Positions 7,240 to 15,521 of a stretch of 64,000 nucleotides of DNA are shown here, one piece after another. The DNA is from JBHBQE01 sp041776485 (GTDB lineage: Bacteria > Bacillota > Clostridia > Lachnospirales > Lachnospiraceae). The notes below the pieces were generated by a model that did no database searches, was not told the DNA's origin, and saw only the letters and a list, made by a program, of their open reading frames with translations. Each line of letters starts with the position of its first letter. Position 1 is the first letter of the stretch. Location: assembly GCA_041776485.1 (NCBI GenBank), contig JBHBQE010000016.1, positions 38,577-102,576 of the forward strand. The letters are read 5' to 3'. Made by a program: the position numbers and the translations under genes.

Positions 7240-8228
7240 CGATTTTTAAGCTCCTTTGCAATATCCTCCCAGGTAATCCCCCGATATGCTAATAGAACTG
7301 CTATGTGATAGATAAAATCAGAAACCTCATATATGATTTCATTGGAATTTGAATTTTTGGCAGCAATAACTATTTCAGTAGCTTCCTCTCCCACCTTTTT
7401 AAGGATTTTATCAATTCCCTTTTCAAATAAATAATTGGTATAACTTCCCTCTTTAGGGTTGGATTTTCTATCAAGAATTATTTCATATAATTCCACAAAA
7501 ATATCATGTATTGCATAAGGCTCTTTTATGTTTTCCTCACTGTCAACTATGTCCTTATAAAAACAGGATTTTCTGCCGGTGTGACAGGCGGGACCGATTT
7601 GTACGACCTTTGCAAGCAATGTATCATTGTCGCAGTCTGCTGACAGACTCTTTAAATATTGGAAATGACCGCTTTCCTCTCCCTTTAGCCAAAGCTTATT
7701 TCTGGAGCGACTAAAATATGTCATTCTTCCTGTATTTACTGTGGCATTATATGCTTCTTCGTTCATATATGCCATCATTAATACACTATTATCCTGAATA
7801 TCCTGAACTATACATGGAATAAGTCCGTTAACCGTTTTAAAGTCGCTAAAGGAGAGCTTATTTGATATATACTTTTCGCTATCTGCTGCATTTTTACTAT
7901 CCTGATTGCCGAATCTTTTTACAGCGTCAGATAAAAGAGAAGCATTTTCTTCCCTGATAATTATGCCTTTGCAGCCGGCATAGAGATATTTTTTTATATC
8001 CTCCTTATCCTGACCGGATATTTTGGCATAGACAGGTACAGGCATATTTTCACAAAGGATTTTTATTATATTAATATTCTCCTCATGAACAAAGCTGTCA
8101 GTATATTTTTCCGTAACGACAATGCCGTCGGCACCTGTATCAACAGCTTGCCTTGCCTTTAGCAATGCGTTTTTTCTATCTGAATAATCCTCAAGCTTAA
8201 TGGATGTAAATATATTGTTTTGTTTCAT
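7236..8228 (-). CDS. hisIE: HisI-HisE bifunctional enzyme with an extra N-terminal half-barrel-like domain
   Basis: It catalyses steps 2 and 3 of histidine synthesis: HisE hydrolyses phosphoribosyl-ATP and HisI opens phosphoribosyl-AMP. HisI occupies about 125-230, with TYFSRSRNKLWLKGEESGH and the metal-site DCDNDTLL...GPACHTGRKSCF. HisE occupies about 240-328, with GSYTNYL and KKVGEEATEIVIAAK. At 330 residues it is about 110 longer than the usual HisIE. The extra first 110 residues resemble the N-terminal half of HisF: an AVDTGADGIVV strand, a PVPVYAKISG strand and a YAGCKGIII strand, ending DAVKRFGNQ. The HisF catalytic Asp near the first strand is not evident. It overlaps hisB by ATGA and has GGGAG before the start. 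Confidence 0.93.
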   Translation of the reverse strand: MKQNNIFTSIKLEDYSDRKNALLKARQAVDTGADGIVVTEKYTDSFVHEENINIIKILCENMPVPVYAKISGQDKEDIKKYLYAGCKGIIIREENASLLSDAVKRFGNQDSKNAADSEKYISNKLSFSDFKTVNGLIPCIVQDIQDNSVLMMAYMNEEAYNATVNTGRMTYFSRSRNKLWLKGEESGHFQYLKSLSADCDNDTLLAKVVQIGPACHTGRKSCFYKDIVDSEENIKEPYAIHDIFVELYEIILDRKSNPKEGSYTNYLFEKGIDKILKKVGEEATEIVIAAKNSNSNEIIYEVSDFIYHIAVLLAYRGITWEDIAKELKNR

Positions 8229-8809
8229 AGTACTCCCTTAGTGGATAATGTGCCTACTATCCTATCGTCTTTTGTAATCGCCTTTCTTAGGGCAACTCCG
8301 AAGGATTTAAAAATTGCCTCAATAATATGATGGGTATTTTTCCCTGCAATTTCTCTGATATGCAGATTTAACATTCCGTTTACCGCAATTGCATAGAAAA
8401 ATTCCTCTACCATTTCGGTATCCAGATAGCCGACCCTTTCCATATTAAAAGCCGCCTCAAAGGAAAGGTATGCTCTACCGGATAAATCAATGGCACAGAG
8501 CGCCAAAGCTTCATCCATTGGTATAGTTGCGTCTGCATATCTTGCAATTCCTGCCTTATCACCCAGAGCCTTTTTAATTCCGCTTCCAATAACAATTCCG
8601 CAATCTTCTATAGTATGGTGGGAATCCACCATTAAATCCCCCTTGCAGCTTAAATTAAGGTCGATCATGGAATGTTTTGCAAAGCTTTCCAGCATATGAT
8701 TAAAAAATCCTATTCCTGTATCAATATCAGATACACCACTGCCGTCTAAATCAATACTCAGGCTGACGTCGGTTTCTTTGGTTTTTCTGTTAATTTCCGC
8801 TGTTCTCAT
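8225..8809 (-). CDS. hisB: Imidazoleglycerol-phosphate dehydratase
   Basis: Converts imidazole-glycerol phosphate to imidazole-acetol phosphate. The 194-residue, single-function form has the paired metal-binding motifs DSHHTIEDCG (about residues 60-70) and NTHHIIEAIFKSF (about 157-170), plus GSGVSDIDTGIGFFNHML near the start. There is no fused histidinol phosphatase. It sits between hisD and hisIE and overlaps hisIE by four bases, which suggests coupled translation. Confidence 0.97.
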   Translation of the reverse strand: MRTAEINRKTKETDVSLSIDLDGSGVSDIDTGIGFFNHMLESFAKHSMIDLNLSCKGDLMVDSHHTIEDCGIVIGSGIKKALGDKAGIARYADATIPMDEALALCAIDLSGRAYLSFEAAFNMERVGYLDTEMVEEFFYAIAVNGMLNLHIREIAGKNTHHIIEAIFKSFGVALRKAITKDDRIVGTLSTKGVL

Positions 8810-8839
8810 GGCAATTACACCTCTTTAATAAATTATTTC

Positions 8840-10135
8840 CTAATCAGTCTCTATCCTGACCCTAATTGAATTTGCATGTGCCGACAAGCTCTCATTTTCC
8901 GCAAATTCTATCACATATGCCGCGGCATTATTAAAAGCCTCTCTATCATAGCATATAATGCTTGATTTTTTAACAAAATCATTTGTAGACAATGGAGAAA
9001 AAAATCTGGCGGTTCCGTTGGTGGGAAGTACATGGTTAGGTCCTGCAAAATAATCTCCCAGCGGCTCGCTGGAATACTCACCCAGAAAAATGGCTCCGGC
9101 ATTTTTTATTTTCGGAAGTATTGAAAACGGTTCATTTACCATAATCTCCAAGTGTTCGGGAGCAATGATATTTACAATATCTATACCTATGTCTATTGAT
9201 GGGCACACAAAAATATTTCCATTATCCGTAAGGGATTTTTCAATTATATTTTTCCTTGGCAGGTTTTGTGTTAATTCATTTATATTAGATAATACACTTT
9301 TGGCAAAATCCATATTGTCAGTAACTAATATTCCCTGTGCCATTTCGTCGTGCTCAGCCTGGGATAATATATCTGCCGCGGCATATTTAGGATTGGCATG
9401 CTTATCGCATAATACGGTTATTTCTGAGGGTCCCGCCACAGAGTCTATTCCCACTTCACCAAAAACAAGCTTTTTGGCAAGGGCAACATATATATTTCCG
9501 GGACCTACTATCTTATCAACTCTGGGGATGGTTTCAGTGCCATAAGCCATAGCGGCAATTCCCTGAGCACCGGAAATTTTATATATCTTATCAACGCCTG
9601 CAATAACAGCTGCGGCAATAATAGCCGGTGCTATTTCTCCCTTAGGGTTTGGAGGGGTTATCATAATTATTTCCCCGACATTTGCCACCTTTGCCGGCAA
9701 TGTATCCATTAATACAGTTGAGGGATAATATGCTTTCCCGCCGGGGACGTAAACACCTACACGACTTAAAGGGGTTACCTGCTGCCCTAATATTATTCCG
9801 GGGCGGGATTTATCTAAAAATCCATCGATATTAATTTTTTCATGGAAAGAGCGAATATTATCAGCGGCTCTTTTCATGATATCCATTAGCTTTTTATCAA
9901 CATTTTGAATGGCAGTATCTATTTCCTCTTGAGAAACTTGAATATTTTCAAAAGTAAGATTTATATTGTCAAATTTTTTCATATAGGAAAAAAGTGCGTT
10001 GTCGCCATTTTCTTTAACATCAGAAAGGATATTTTTAACAATAGACTCTATATCTTTTTGAATTTCAGTATCCCTTTTAATAATATTGATTATATCTTGG
10101 ATATCAAATTTATCGGATATTTCGGTTATTTTCAT
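8840..10135 (-). CDS. hisD: Histidinol dehydrogenase
   Basis: Last two oxidations of histidine synthesis, histidinol to histidine with NAD and zinc. At 431 residues the length is normal. Motifs seen are YVPGGKAYYPSTVLM, ISGAQGIAAMAYGTETIPRV, DKIVGPGNIYVALAKK, AGPSEITVL, SQAEHDEMAQG (zinc region) and IIAPEHLEIMV (catalytic Glu-His). The stop overlaps nothing; hisB follows after 30 bases with its own ribosome site. The gene overlaps the hisG stop by four bases. Confidence 0.97.
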   Translation of the reverse strand: MKITEISDKFDIQDIINIIKRDTEIQKDIESIVKNILSDVKENGDNALFSYMKKFDNINLTFENIQVSQEEIDTAIQNVDKKLMDIMKRAADNIRSFHEKINIDGFLDKSRPGIILGQQVTPLSRVGVYVPGGKAYYPSTVLMDTLPAKVANVGEIIMITPPNPKGEIAPAIIAAAVIAGVDKIYKISGAQGIAAMAYGTETIPRVDKIVGPGNIYVALAKKLVFGEVGIDSVAGPSEITVLCDKHANPKYAAADILSQAEHDEMAQGILVTDNMDFAKSVLSNINELTQNLPRKNIIEKSLTDNGNIFVCPSIDIGIDIVNIIAPEHLEIMVNEPFSILPKIKNAGAIFLGEYSSEPLGDYFAGPNHVLPTNGTARFFSPLSTNDFVKKSSIICYDREAFNNAAAYVIEFAENESLSAHANSIRVRIETD

Positions 10136-10785
10136 TTATCTGCCAATACCTTTCGTATATCTCCTATCATCTTTTCTATTCTTTTATACTCCATTTGCAT
10201 TATAACGGGATTTACTACCATTCTTGCACTTAGCTTCCTGATTTCTTTCAGTACAACTAATCCGTTTTCTTTAAGGGTACTTCCGGTTTCAACTATATCA
10301 ACGATTACATCGGTAAGATTAAGGATGGGGGCAAGTTCTATGGAGCCGTTTAGCTTTATAAGCTCTGCACTTTGATTCAGTGTATTGTTAAAATAATCCT
10401 TTGCAATATTTGGATATTTACTTGCTACCCGTATTAATGCAGGACTGCCAATTAAAGCCTCAGCCTCATGCTTTCCGCACACACACATTTTACATTTTCC
10501 AAAGCCTAAATCCAGTACCTCATATATATTTTTTTCTTCTTCCAGTATAGTATCCTTTCCCACTATACCGATATCTGCCACACCATATTCCACATAGGTG
10601 GGAACATCAGGTGCTTTAGCTAAAAAAAATTTTATTTTATGTTCATCATCGGAAAAAATCAGACGTCTGCTGTTCTTATCATTAACCTGACTTGCATTAA
10701 TGCCGATTTTTTCAAATATTTTTGCGGCGGATTTTGCCAGCCTGCCCTTCCCAAGAGCAATGGTTAAATATTCTTTTTCATACAT
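10132..10785 (-). CDS. hisG: ATP phosphoribosyltransferase, short catalytic subunit
   Basis: First committed step of histidine synthesis, ATP plus PRPP. This is the short form (about 217 residues) that lacks the C-terminal regulatory domain and needs HisZ, which is encoded immediately upstream. Signatures are TIALGKGRLAKSA near the start, VEYGVADIGIVGKD and DVIVDIVETGSTLKENGL (PRPP site). I chose the ATG at 10785 with AGGTGA five bases upstream; a GTG at 10794 is in frame but less well placed. It overlaps the hisZ stop by eight bases. Confidence 0.95.
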   Translation of the reverse strand: MYEKEYLTIALGKGRLAKSAAKIFEKIGINASQVNDKNSRRLIFSDDEHKIKFFLAKAPDVPTYVEYGVADIGIVGKDTILEEEKNIYEVLDLGFGKCKMCVCGKHEAEALIGSPALIRVASKYPNIAKDYFNNTLNQSAELIKLNGSIELAPILNLTDVIVDIVETGSTLKENGLVVLKEIRKLSARMVVNPVIMQMEYKRIEKMIGDIRKVLADK

Positions 10786-11953
10786 TATCTTCACCTAATA
10801 CAATAAGTTTGTGATTGTTATATTTTTGTTTATAGTTATTAAGTTCAAAGAGATTTTTATACTTAATAAGCAGTGCAGACTTTCCCTTATTCCTAAGTTC
10901 CTCTGCGGCAGCTACCGCCTGAGGGTAGCTGTTGTTATATAGTATTGCAGTACATGGTATATCATCATATTCCTTTGGCATACTTGCAATTAAATCATCA
11001 ATATATATTGCAAAGCCTATCGCCGGGGCATTTTTTCCAAACTCTGCCAGCAATTTATCATACCGCCCTCCGCTTCCGATGGCATTTCCGCTTCCGTAGG
11101 TATAGGCATAGAATATGATTCCAGTATAGTATTCATAATCATTTATAATAGACAAATCCAGTGATACATATTCCCCTACAGAATATAATTCAATTCCCGA
11201 CATAAGTTTTTGCAGGTAGTTAATGGCAGACAGCACTTTTGTCATATTGGTATTTTTTATTTTATCTGTTAATATATCTAAATTGTCGGGATTTCTGTAT
11301 AAATTCATACAGCCGATAAAAATATTGATCATATCTTCGGGTATATTCCATTTTTCCAGATATTCCTGTAATCCGAAAAAGTTTTTGTTTTTAATAAAGG
11401 ATAGAATAATATTTATTTTGTCGGTATCTAAGCTGCAGGCATTACACAGACCGGTTATAATATCCTTATGACCTATGGAAATTTTAAACTTCCCAGGATT
11501 TGCCTTTTTTAGAGAAGAAACTAAAAGACTTATGGTTTCTATATCCGCTTCAAGGGTATCATCTCCTATAAATTCCACACCAAGCTGGGTCCTCTCAACT
11601 GATTTTCCGCTGAAGCTATCCTGATTTCTATATACATTTCCTGTATAGCAAAGCTTAATAAGCTCACCCTTTTCCAGAAAATATTTGGCGCTTACCCTGG
11701 CGATTGAGGGGGTAAAATCCGGTCGCAATGCCAGTAAATGCCCCTCCTTATCTGTGAATTTATACAGCTCTTCTATGGGAAGGGAGCCTGCGCCGGCAAA
11801 GCAGTCTAAATATTCAAATACAGGGGTATCTATAGGCTGGTAGCCATAGCTTATAATAGTATCAAGCATGGTATCAGTAAGCTTCTTTTTTCTGACACAT
11901 TCACTTCCTATTATATCCCTAACCCCGGAGGGGGAATGAAGCAGATTATTCAT
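10778..11953 (-). CDS. hisZ: ATP phosphoribosyltransferase regulatory subunit
   Basis: A HisRS-like protein without aminoacylation activity that activates short HisG and confers histidine feedback. The 391 residues show class II synthetase-like features: GVRDIIGSEC near the start, PIDTPVFEYLD, LALRPDFTPSIARV and the late GSGGRYDKLL. The absent anticodon-binding domain and the adjacent short hisG separate it from a true histidyl-tRNA synthetase. It is the first gene of the operon, with the promoter at 12043-12072 and AAGGAG before its ATG. hisA, hisF, hisH and hisC are not in this window. Confidence 0.94.
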   Translation of the reverse strand: MNNLLHSPSGVRDIIGSECVRKKKLTDTMLDTIISYGYQPIDTPVFEYLDCFAGAGSLPIEELYKFTDKEGHLLALRPDFTPSIARVSAKYFLEKGELIKLCYTGNVYRNQDSFSGKSVERTQLGVEFIGDDTLEADIETISLLVSSLKKANPGKFKISIGHKDIITGLCNACSLDTDKINIILSFIKNKNFFGLQEYLEKWNIPEDMINIFIGCMNLYRNPDNLDILTDKIKNTNMTKVLSAINYLQKLMSGIELYSVGEYVSLDLSIINDYEYYTGIIFYAYTYGSGNAIGSGGRYDKLLAEFGKNAPAIGFAIYIDDLIASMPKEYDDIPCTAILYNNSYPQAVAAAEELRNKGKSALLIKYKNLFELNNYKQKYNNHKLIVLGEDNV

Positions 11954-12042
11954 TGCAACTCCTTAGCGTATTTTGGTTATAAATAAATTTACCGTAAAAT
12001 AAGACCTGATTTCATTTATACCTGTGATTAAAATTAAGAGTT

Positions 12043-12072
12043 ATTATATTGAAACTGATCTTATACTGTCAA
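12043..12072 (-). promoter_or_regulatory. Promoter of the his operon
   Basis: Minus strand: perfect TTGACA (12067-12072), an 18-base spacer and perfect TATAAT (12043-12048), just after the recU stop. The leader to hisZ is about 80 bases. I see no T-box specifier stem or terminator in it. Confidence 0.8.
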
Positions 12073-12079
12073 GGCTGGT

Positions 12080-12619
12080 TTACTGATTATTGTCTCTGTC
12101 TTCCAAATCCAAATCCAGCTTATCTAAAAAGGGTACTGTAACTTCATTTTCTAAAAAGAAATAATCCTGTGACAGCTCTTCATATTTAAAGCTTTTAATC
12201 CCCTGTTCTTCACTTCTTTTTACAAATCCCATAGCTTCGCTGAAACGCATATAATAAAAAGTATTTTTATGTGTAAAATATATCAGGAAAAATGCCACTC
12301 CTCCCTGTGTCTCAAAATCCTTCATAAATTCAATTTGATGGACATGGATATTTTGCAGGGAGAATCTGTCAACATTACATTCTTTGGCGTCAAAACAAAC
12401 GGGAATGGATTGTACCACTCCGATATAATCAACGGTACTTTTTTTTTCAAAATATGCCAGAGAAATCTGCCCCCTTTCCTTATTGAATTCAATCGGAGTA
12501 ATAGGGGTAGGAATTTTCTGGATTAAACACAGGTTATTATTCCTATAGGTTTCCAGGGTATGATTGATTAATTCTTCAAATGCCTGTCCTCTGAGACCTC
12601 TTGATGACCAGGTTGCCAT
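12080..12619 (-). CDS. recU: Holliday junction resolvase RecU
   Basis: Firmicutes resolvase that cuts four-way junctions made in recombination and works with the RuvAB motor, which is encoded at 30116-31712. The 179-residue protein has the early SSRGLRGQAFEELIN and the nuclease core: Asp in STVDYIGV, and Asp, Lys and Glu in CFDAKEC. FFLIYFTHK follows. The length is close to the family's. It has its own promoter at 12660-12688 and AAGGAG before the ATG. pbp1/ponA, a common neighbour of recU, is absent. Confidence 0.93.
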   Translation of the reverse strand: MATWSSRGLRGQAFEELINHTLETYRNNNLCLIQKIPTPITPIEFNKERGQISLAYFEKKSTVDYIGVVQSIPVCFDAKECNVDRFSLQNIHVHQIEFMKDFETQGGVAFFLIYFTHKNTFYYMRFSEAMGFVKRSEEQGIKSFKYEELSQDYFFLENEVTVPFLDKLDLDLEDRDNNQ

Positions 12620-12659
12620 ATTTTACTCCTTATTATGTATTTTAATAAATTTATAAGCA

Positions 12660-12688
12660 TGTATATTTATTTACTAAGAATATCACAA
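12660..12688 (-). promoter_or_regulatory. Candidate promoter of recU
   Basis: TTGTGA (12683-12688), a 17-base spacer and TATACA (12660-12665) on the minus strand, about 40 bases before the recU start. Confidence 0.5.
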
Positions 12689-12751
12689 AACCCAATGATT
12701 GCGGATTTTATGATTTTTAATCTCGTTTAAAAATAGGAATTTATCCCTACT

Positions 12752-12816
12752 TAATCTTCCCACCTTATTGACCTAAAGGTCAATAAGTATCCCTCGCTCG
12801 AAGAGCTCGGTCAATT
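12752..12816. repeat. 65-bp palindromic intergenic repeat, copy 1
   Basis: This stretch matches 54510-54574 at 63 of 65 positions. It holds a perfect inverted pair CTTATTGACC/GGTCAATAAG with a TAAA loop and, beside it, GCTC/GAGC arms around a short loop ending in GAGCTCGGTCAA. Copy 1 abuts the stop codon of the rlu gene directly. Both copies lie 3' of a minus-strand gene in the same orientation. It has no coding potential and looks like a REP- or MITE-like element or a processed 3' hairpin. Confidence 0.85.
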
Positions 12817-13782
12817 CTAGTTATATGATCTGTTAAGTATTTCCTCAAATTCTGTGGGAATACTGCTTTTAATTATCTGTCCATGTGGGAAAATAATTTT
12901 TTCTGCATAAAGATATTGCCCCAAAAGTCTGTCAGTCTCATGCCTTAATACCCTTTCATCAAGAGATTTATCCCCATATTTTTTATCATTTAATATGGGA
13001 AAGCCAAGATAATTACAGGTACCTCTTATTTGGTGACTCTTTCCGGTAAAAAGCTCTGCTTCTATCAGGGAAACGGTGGAATTGCCCTTACAAAATTCAA
13101 TTTTTGTTTTAATTAAACTGCTGCCATACACTTCTTTATCAAAAAGCTTTGCAATATTTTTAGAGCTGTCCTTTTTGTAATAAAGATAGGTATATCCGTT
13201 TTTATTAAATAGTCCATGAACCAGTGCATAATAAATCCGTCTGATTTTTTTTGTTTTAATCTGGTTTGATAACTTAACTGCAGCCTGTCTTGTTTTGGCG
13301 CAAATAATGAGTCCGCCGGTATTCCTGTCAAGCCTGTTTATAACAGATGGTTTGTAGGAAGAAAAGTCATTAAAATTCAATCCGTTATTTATAAGATATG
13401 AAAGTATTACTTCATTTATCGATATATCATCAGGCTTTGCCTTTTGGGACAGAATATCAAATGGCTTATCACAAACTACTATATCCGGATTTTCATATAC
13501 AATATTAAGCTTAGAATATTCTATTCGGGAAATGGCTTCATAAACTGCTTTTTTATTTTCGTTTCCGGTAAGACTGTTAAAGGTTTCTTCACTTAAATAT
13601 ATTTTAATATTGTCATTTATTCTAAGCTTTTTGCCGCCCTCTGCCTTTTTATCGTTTAATACTATATTCTTTTTCCTGAGCATTTTATGCAAAAAAGAAA
13701 ATGAAGCCCCCGAAAGCAGGGAGCTTAAATATTTATCAAGTCTTTGATTTTCATTTTCTTTTTTGATAGTAAATTCTCTCAT
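12817..13782 (-). CDS. RluC/RluD-family 23S rRNA pseudouridine synthase
   Basis: Isomerises specific uridines in rRNA to pseudouridine; which ones cannot be told from sequence. The 321-residue protein begins with an S4 RNA-binding domain (about 1-75: RLDKYLSSLL, LHKMLRKKNIVLN). The catalytic domain follows, with the motif INRLDRNTGGLIICAKT (catalytic Asp152) and HQIRGTCNYLGFPILNDKKYG. The usual HRLD is NRLD here, a tolerated change outside the Asp. It overlaps nothing and is followed directly by the 65-bp repeat. Confidence 0.9.
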   Translation of the reverse strand: MREFTIKKENENQRLDKYLSSLLSGASFSFLHKMLRKKNIVLNDKKAEGGKKLRINDNIKIYLSEETFNSLTGNENKKAVYEAISRIEYSKLNIVYENPDIVVCDKPFDILSQKAKPDDISINEVILSYLINNGLNFNDFSSYKPSVINRLDRNTGGLIICAKTRQAAVKLSNQIKTKKIRRIYYALVHGLFNKNGYTYLYYKKDSSKNIAKLFDKEVYGSSLIKTKIEFCKGNSTVSLIEAELFTGKSHQIRGTCNYLGFPILNDKKYGDKSLDERVLRHETDRLLGQYLYAEKIIFPHGQIIKSSIPTEFEEILNRSYN

Positions 13783-13785
13783 TTA

Positions 13786-14475
13786 CTAGTCTTTTTTAAA
13801 GAAAGACTCCGGTATATCCAGTACTCCTGTAGCCTGTATAGCGGATTTTTTCTCCTCTAAATTAACGATATTAGTCATATCCGGTACAGTCTCAGAAACA
13901 GGCTCCGGTTCAGCCCTTAGGATTTCTTCTGCTATCGGGTTAGGTGAAAGTTGTGCTCTATTCTCCCTAATAATATCTAAATACCCCTCCATGGTATTCA
14001 GATATCCCTCCTGATTAGCTCTTGTAGTCTCGACGGAGTTGGAAAGCACCTCTTGTATATTTGCCAGCAGTTCATCTGTATAGGCGATAGCAGAGCTTCT
14101 TATTTCATTGGCATCACTTGTAGCTGAATCAATGGTATGCTGAGCATTTTTGGTGGCAACCATAACCACTTCGTTTGCTTGAGCGTAAGCACGTTCCATT
14201 ATCTGGTGCTCACTTATAAGCTCATTGGTACGAACCTCAGCAGCATTGATAATTTCCCTCGCCTGTCTTCTTGCGTCCTCTAAAATAGCATGCTGATTAT
14301 TTATAATCTTTTGATAACGACTGACTTCCTCAGGTATTTTCTCTTTCAGCTCACTTATAAAGCTGTCTATTTCATCCCTGTTAACAACTATTTTTGAGGA
14401 TGAAAATGCAGATGGCTTACAACTGTCTATGTATTCTTCAATATCTTCAATTACCTCTTCAATTGGGCTTGGCAT
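13786..14475 (-). CDS. Coiled-coil protein of unknown function beside coaD
   Basis: A 229-residue, soluble, mostly helical protein. The N-terminal third (SPIEEVIEDIEEYIDSCK, a Ser-rich link, then INSELKE-like helix) leads into a long Ala- and Glu-rich coiled coil (about 75-165: ARRQAREIINAAEVRTNELI). It resembles DivIVA/SepF-type scaffolds or the ATP-synthase b stalk, but I see no membrane segment and no real match. The tail (180-229) is acidic and Pro-rich. It overlaps coaD by 17 bases. I believe this gene is common next to coaD in related clostridia, which suggests an envelope or division role, but that is inference. Confidence 0.6.
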   Translation of the reverse strand: MPSPIEEVIEDIEEYIDSCKPSAFSSSKIVVNRDEIDSFISELKEKIPEEVSRYQKIINNQHAILEDARRQAREIINAAEVRTNELISEHQIMERAYAQANEVVMVATKNAQHTIDSATSDANEIRSSAIAYTDELLANIQEVLSNSVETTRANQEGYLNTMEGYLDIIRENRAQLSPNPIAEEILRAEPEPVSETVPDMTNIVNLEEKKSAIQATGVLDIPESFFKKD

Positions 14476-14974
14476 TTACTGTCTCCTTTTTTAACTTACA
14501 TTTTTCATAAACTGTAGGGATAATACATTCCGGTACAAATTTACTTATATCTCCATCATATAATGCAAACTCCCTTACAATTGAGGAGCTTAGGTAAGAA
14601 TAGTTAAGGGAAGTGGTAAGAAATACGGTTTCAAGCTTTGGATACTGAACATGATTTACCTGTGCCAGTTGAAGCTCGTACTCAAAATCCGTTATGGCAC
14701 GAAGTCCTCTTATTACCACTGTAGACCCCATCTTTCTGGCATAATCAATTAATAAGCCATCATTGGTGTCTACATTTACACCCTCAATATTATATTCCTC
14801 TAAAACCCTGTTTATAATACTAACACGTTCAGATAAGGAAAACAATAAATTTTTTTGGGAGTTGTTAAGCACCAGTACAGTAACGTGACCAAACATTTGA
14901 ACCCCCCGTTTTATTATGTCCAAATGTCCGTTAGTTATAGGGTCAAAGCTTCCGGGATAAATTACATTACTCAT
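14459..14974 (-). CDS. coaD: Phosphopantetheine adenylyltransferase
   Basis: Fourth step of coenzyme A synthesis, ATP plus 4'-phosphopantetheine giving dephospho-CoA. The 171-residue protein has YPGSFDPITNGHLDIIKRG (nucleotidyltransferase GH motif), VVIRGLRAITDFEYELQLA and the C-terminal SSSIVREFALYDGDIS, all at family positions. It overlaps rsmD by eight bases, the usual rsmD-coaD pair of Firmicutes, and overlaps the coiled-coil gene after it by 17 bases. Confidence 0.96.
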   Translation of the reverse strand: MSNVIYPGSFDPITNGHLDIIKRGVQMFGHVTVLVLNNSQKNLLFSLSERVSIINRVLEEYNIEGVNVDTNDGLLIDYARKMGSTVVIRGLRAITDFEYELQLAQVNHVQYPKLETVFLTTSLNYSYLSSSIVREFALYDGDISKFVPECIIPTVYEKCKLKKETVNAKPN

Positions 14975-15521
14975 TTTCTCTCCTTATAAATATATGTTTT
15001 GAGCTTTTGTAAGTCTTTTCCTTTTCAATGTACAGATTATAGTTTGAAACGAAGGAAAAATCCTTTGCCTTTGCGGCCTCAGCTATAATCAAACAGTTGC
15101 TATTAAAGCTGTCTAATTTTGATATATTTCCTATTGTCTCTTCATATATATCCTTATCGTAGGGAGGATCCAAAAAAAATATATTCGGAGAATATGCTTC
15201 CAATCTTTTTATTATAGTAGGGACACTGCCTTGAATAACAATTGCTCTGTCAGAAAGTTCTGTATGAGTGAGATTTTTATTAATTAAATCTATAGCTTGT
15301 CTGTCTTTATCCACGAAAAGAGAAAGCTTTGCTCCTCTGCTTATGGCTTCAATTCCTATTTGCCCTGTTCCCGCACACAGGTCGCAAAAGATGGATGAAA
15401 AAATAATTGGCTCTATCATATTAAATAAGGTTTCCTTGATAATATCGGAGGTAGGCCTTATTTTGTCTCCCTTGGGGGTTGCTAATATATATCTTCTTTT
15501 TTCTCCTGCAATAACTCTCAC
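14967..15521 (-). CDS. rsmD: 16S rRNA (guanine966-N2)-methyltransferase
   Basis: Methylates one guanine of 16S rRNA using SAM. The 184 residues show MRVIAGEKRR and TPKGDKIRPTSDIIKETLFN at the start, the SAM-binding FCDLCAGTGQIGIEAISRGA, and the catalytic FLDPPYDKD. The length is standard. Its start overlaps the pncC stop by four bases and its end overlaps coaD by eight, placing it in a tightly coupled set. Confidence 0.95.
   Translation of the reverse strand: MRVIAGEKRRYILATPKGDKIRPTSDIIKETLFNMIEPIIFSSIFCDLCAGTGQIGIEAISRGAKLSLFVDKDRQAIDLINKNLTHTELSDRAIVIQGSVPTIIKRLEAYSPNIFFLDPPYDKDIYEETIGNISKLDSFNSNCLIIAEAAKAKDFSFVSNYNLYIEKEKTYKSSKHIFIRRENE

Noticed and set aside
7900..8228. A separate hisF gene
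   Set aside because: The HisF-like sequence is only a half-barrel, lacks evident catalytic residues and is in frame with HisI-HisE without a stop, so it is a domain of hisIE, not a gene.
9090..9545. Open plus-strand frame of 151 codons opposite hisD
   Set aside because: It lies entirely antisense to a well-supported hisD, has no ribosome site, and its translation shows no family features. Long antisense frames are a by-product of the codon use here; the same applies to 9905-10375 and 37596-38012.
11954..12042. T-box or histidine attenuator before hisZ
   Set aside because: The leader is only about 80 bases, with no T-box consensus, no His-rich leader peptide and no terminator hairpin.
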